This document shows, in pieces, positions 62,540 to 64,000 of a DNA stretch of 64,000 bases. The position numbers were made by a program, and so were the translations under genes. The notes under the pieces are model-generated. The model had not been told where the DNA came from and did no database searches. It saw only the letters and a program-made list of their open reading frames with translations. Source of the stretch: Hoplostethus atlanticus (taxonomy: Eukaryota; Chordata; Actinopteri; Trachichthyiformes; Trachichthyidae); assembly GCA_034670405.1 (NCBI GenBank), contig JAXDDX010000051.1, forward strand, positions 277,501 to 341,500, in the 5' to 3' direction. How positions within the stretch are numbered: the first letter of the stretch is position 1; every line of letters begins with the position of its first letter.

Positions 62540-64000
62540 ACTGACACGGTACAAGGACAACAGGACCTCCCATACGAAGCAACAGGACAGTGTGAGCTAT
62601 ATGATAGACAGCAAAGTATTAGCATTGCTGTTCCAATTCTAGTATGCAGCTGTTAAAAGGGCTTCATGCTAGGTCAGTCCATTGTGATACTGTTGAAAAT
62701 TTGAAGGAGCTTGATCTTCTTGAATCTTATCTTAAATTTTCCATTGACTATCATTGAATGGTGATCAGGCACAAGATTAACAGATCCTCTTAACAGGCCT
62801 CCTCCTTAACATTTAAGCTCAGCTAAATCTAGAATTTGAGCGTGGAGTGGACCTTTCCTTTATTGATGCTATTTCCCAACCCCACCAGAGAGTTTACACT
62901 CAGTCCCAGTTATTTCTGTGTAGGCACACAGTCCCAGCATGCTTACATAATCATGAGACTGTTAATTGGATAGACTAGCGAGGCTATTATTGCTGCTAAT
63001 GCTTCCGGAGTTTATGAAGCCCTCATGACACAGGACAGATAGGTAATTTTGGATAGCAACAAGCCCCACCTGAACACCTTGATTTTCATTACTGAATCAC
63101 AGATGACTCATGAATGCTCGACAACCTCTCTGTCTTCTTGGTAAAAATGCACTCAGTATTGACACTCAGTGGGTTAGTCAACCCTTATTACCATAAGACA
63201 CTGAGGTGTGATTCAACTGACCGTGTCGTTTAGATTTATTCAACAATGGAACAACTAAAGGAGACATTTCTGATGGATGTCTGCTCCCTTCATTTGTGGG
63301 AATGTCATATGTTGCTAACATAGGCTAAGTGTTAAGTGGGAATATCTAGGTACAGGCTAACTGCTGTTTCACTTGCTTAGGAGTCTGTATTTACTTATTT
63401 TAATCAGTTTATTGCTTTAGCTCGAGTCAAAATCCTGTCTTCTGTAAGCTAGCAACTCATCTAATTTTACATTACATTAGTGCATTAACAAACTCTTACT
63501 AATAAACTAGTTGCCATGCATAATATACCTTTAGGAAGGATTTATGGAGGAATCAAGCAGATCTGGGAATCAGAACAGAGTGGGAAGATAAAAGCAATGC
63601 TGCTTCCATCTGCTGTTGGAGAATAAGTACTGCTATTTTCTAAGGGGGGATATACACAGGCACAAAAGACCATATAAAAAAGGACAGATCATAGTTTCAT
63701 TTCGAAATGAGATAAAATGTGACACTGGCAAAAATATTAATATGAAATTAAAACTCACCACTGAATATTATTGTAGTTATTCGACTATCTTGAGCTCTTT
63801 GCTTACAAACTATCAGATGTAGACATCTGTATTATTTAAATACTGACCAATGAACATCACCTTCAATGCTAAACAATTGAAGTCCAATGCATTTTATTTA
63901 ATTGAAGAAGATGGAGTGTCTTTCCAAAGTCTCCGCTGTTTTTTCACTGCATACCTTTACCTTTTAACGTCTGGATGAAACAATATTTGCCAAAAATTCC
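62540..64000. other. intergenic DNA to the window end
   Basis: No gene, RNA or clear mobile element. The stretch from about 62900 to 63100 is repeat-free and unremarkable. Confidence 0.45.

Overview
The window reads as nuclear DNA of a ray-finned (teleost) fish. It holds vertebrate genes with short GT-AG introns, very long dinucleotide microsatellites, Tc1/mariner and hAT DNA transposons, and tRNA-derived fish SINEs. The species cannot be named from the sequence alone. I recognise three protein-coding genes, all in the first 25.5 kb; the remaining 38.5 kb has no gene I can support.

Layout. (1) About 0.4-8.4 kb, minus strand: rbpj (CSL/Su(H), the DNA-binding effector of Notch), 11 coding exons and a long 3' UTR. 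One coding exon is one base longer than the family expectation, which breaks the frame as read. (2) About 9.1-19.5 kb, minus strand: hgsnat (lysosomal heparan-alpha-glucosaminide N-acetyltransferase). All 18 coding exons join in frame to 655 codons plus a stop. A Tc1-like transposon sits in intron 10. (3) 20.3-23.06 kb: a transposon-rich spacer with a decayed Tc1 carrying a hAT insertion with intact 8-bp target duplication, then a terminal-inverted-repeat element that ends 5 bp before a TATA box. (4) 23.07-25.5 kb, plus strand: an alpha-2 adrenergic receptor, best fit adra2d. It has a TATA box, a probable 5' UTR intron, an upstream ORF, a single-exon 423-codon CDS and a poly(A) signal. (5) 25.5-64 kb: intergenic DNA with microsatellites, SINE and LINE fragments, a 73-bp near-perfect inverted repeat, a diverged pair of about 175-bp elements 6.3 kb apart, a templated-looking 340-bp duplication, and at 61.6-62.5 kb a hAT-like element split by a probable solo LTR.

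The three genes do not form a pathway: Notch transcription, lysosomal heparan sulfate breakdown and catecholamine signalling. rbpj and hgsnat lie head-to-tail on the minus strand. hgsnat and adra2d are divergent, separated by about 3.6 kb of mostly transposon DNA. The intergenic tract after adra2d may hold regulatory elements, but that needs cross-species alignment. I saw no convincing new coding system; the most interesting items are structural and regulatory.
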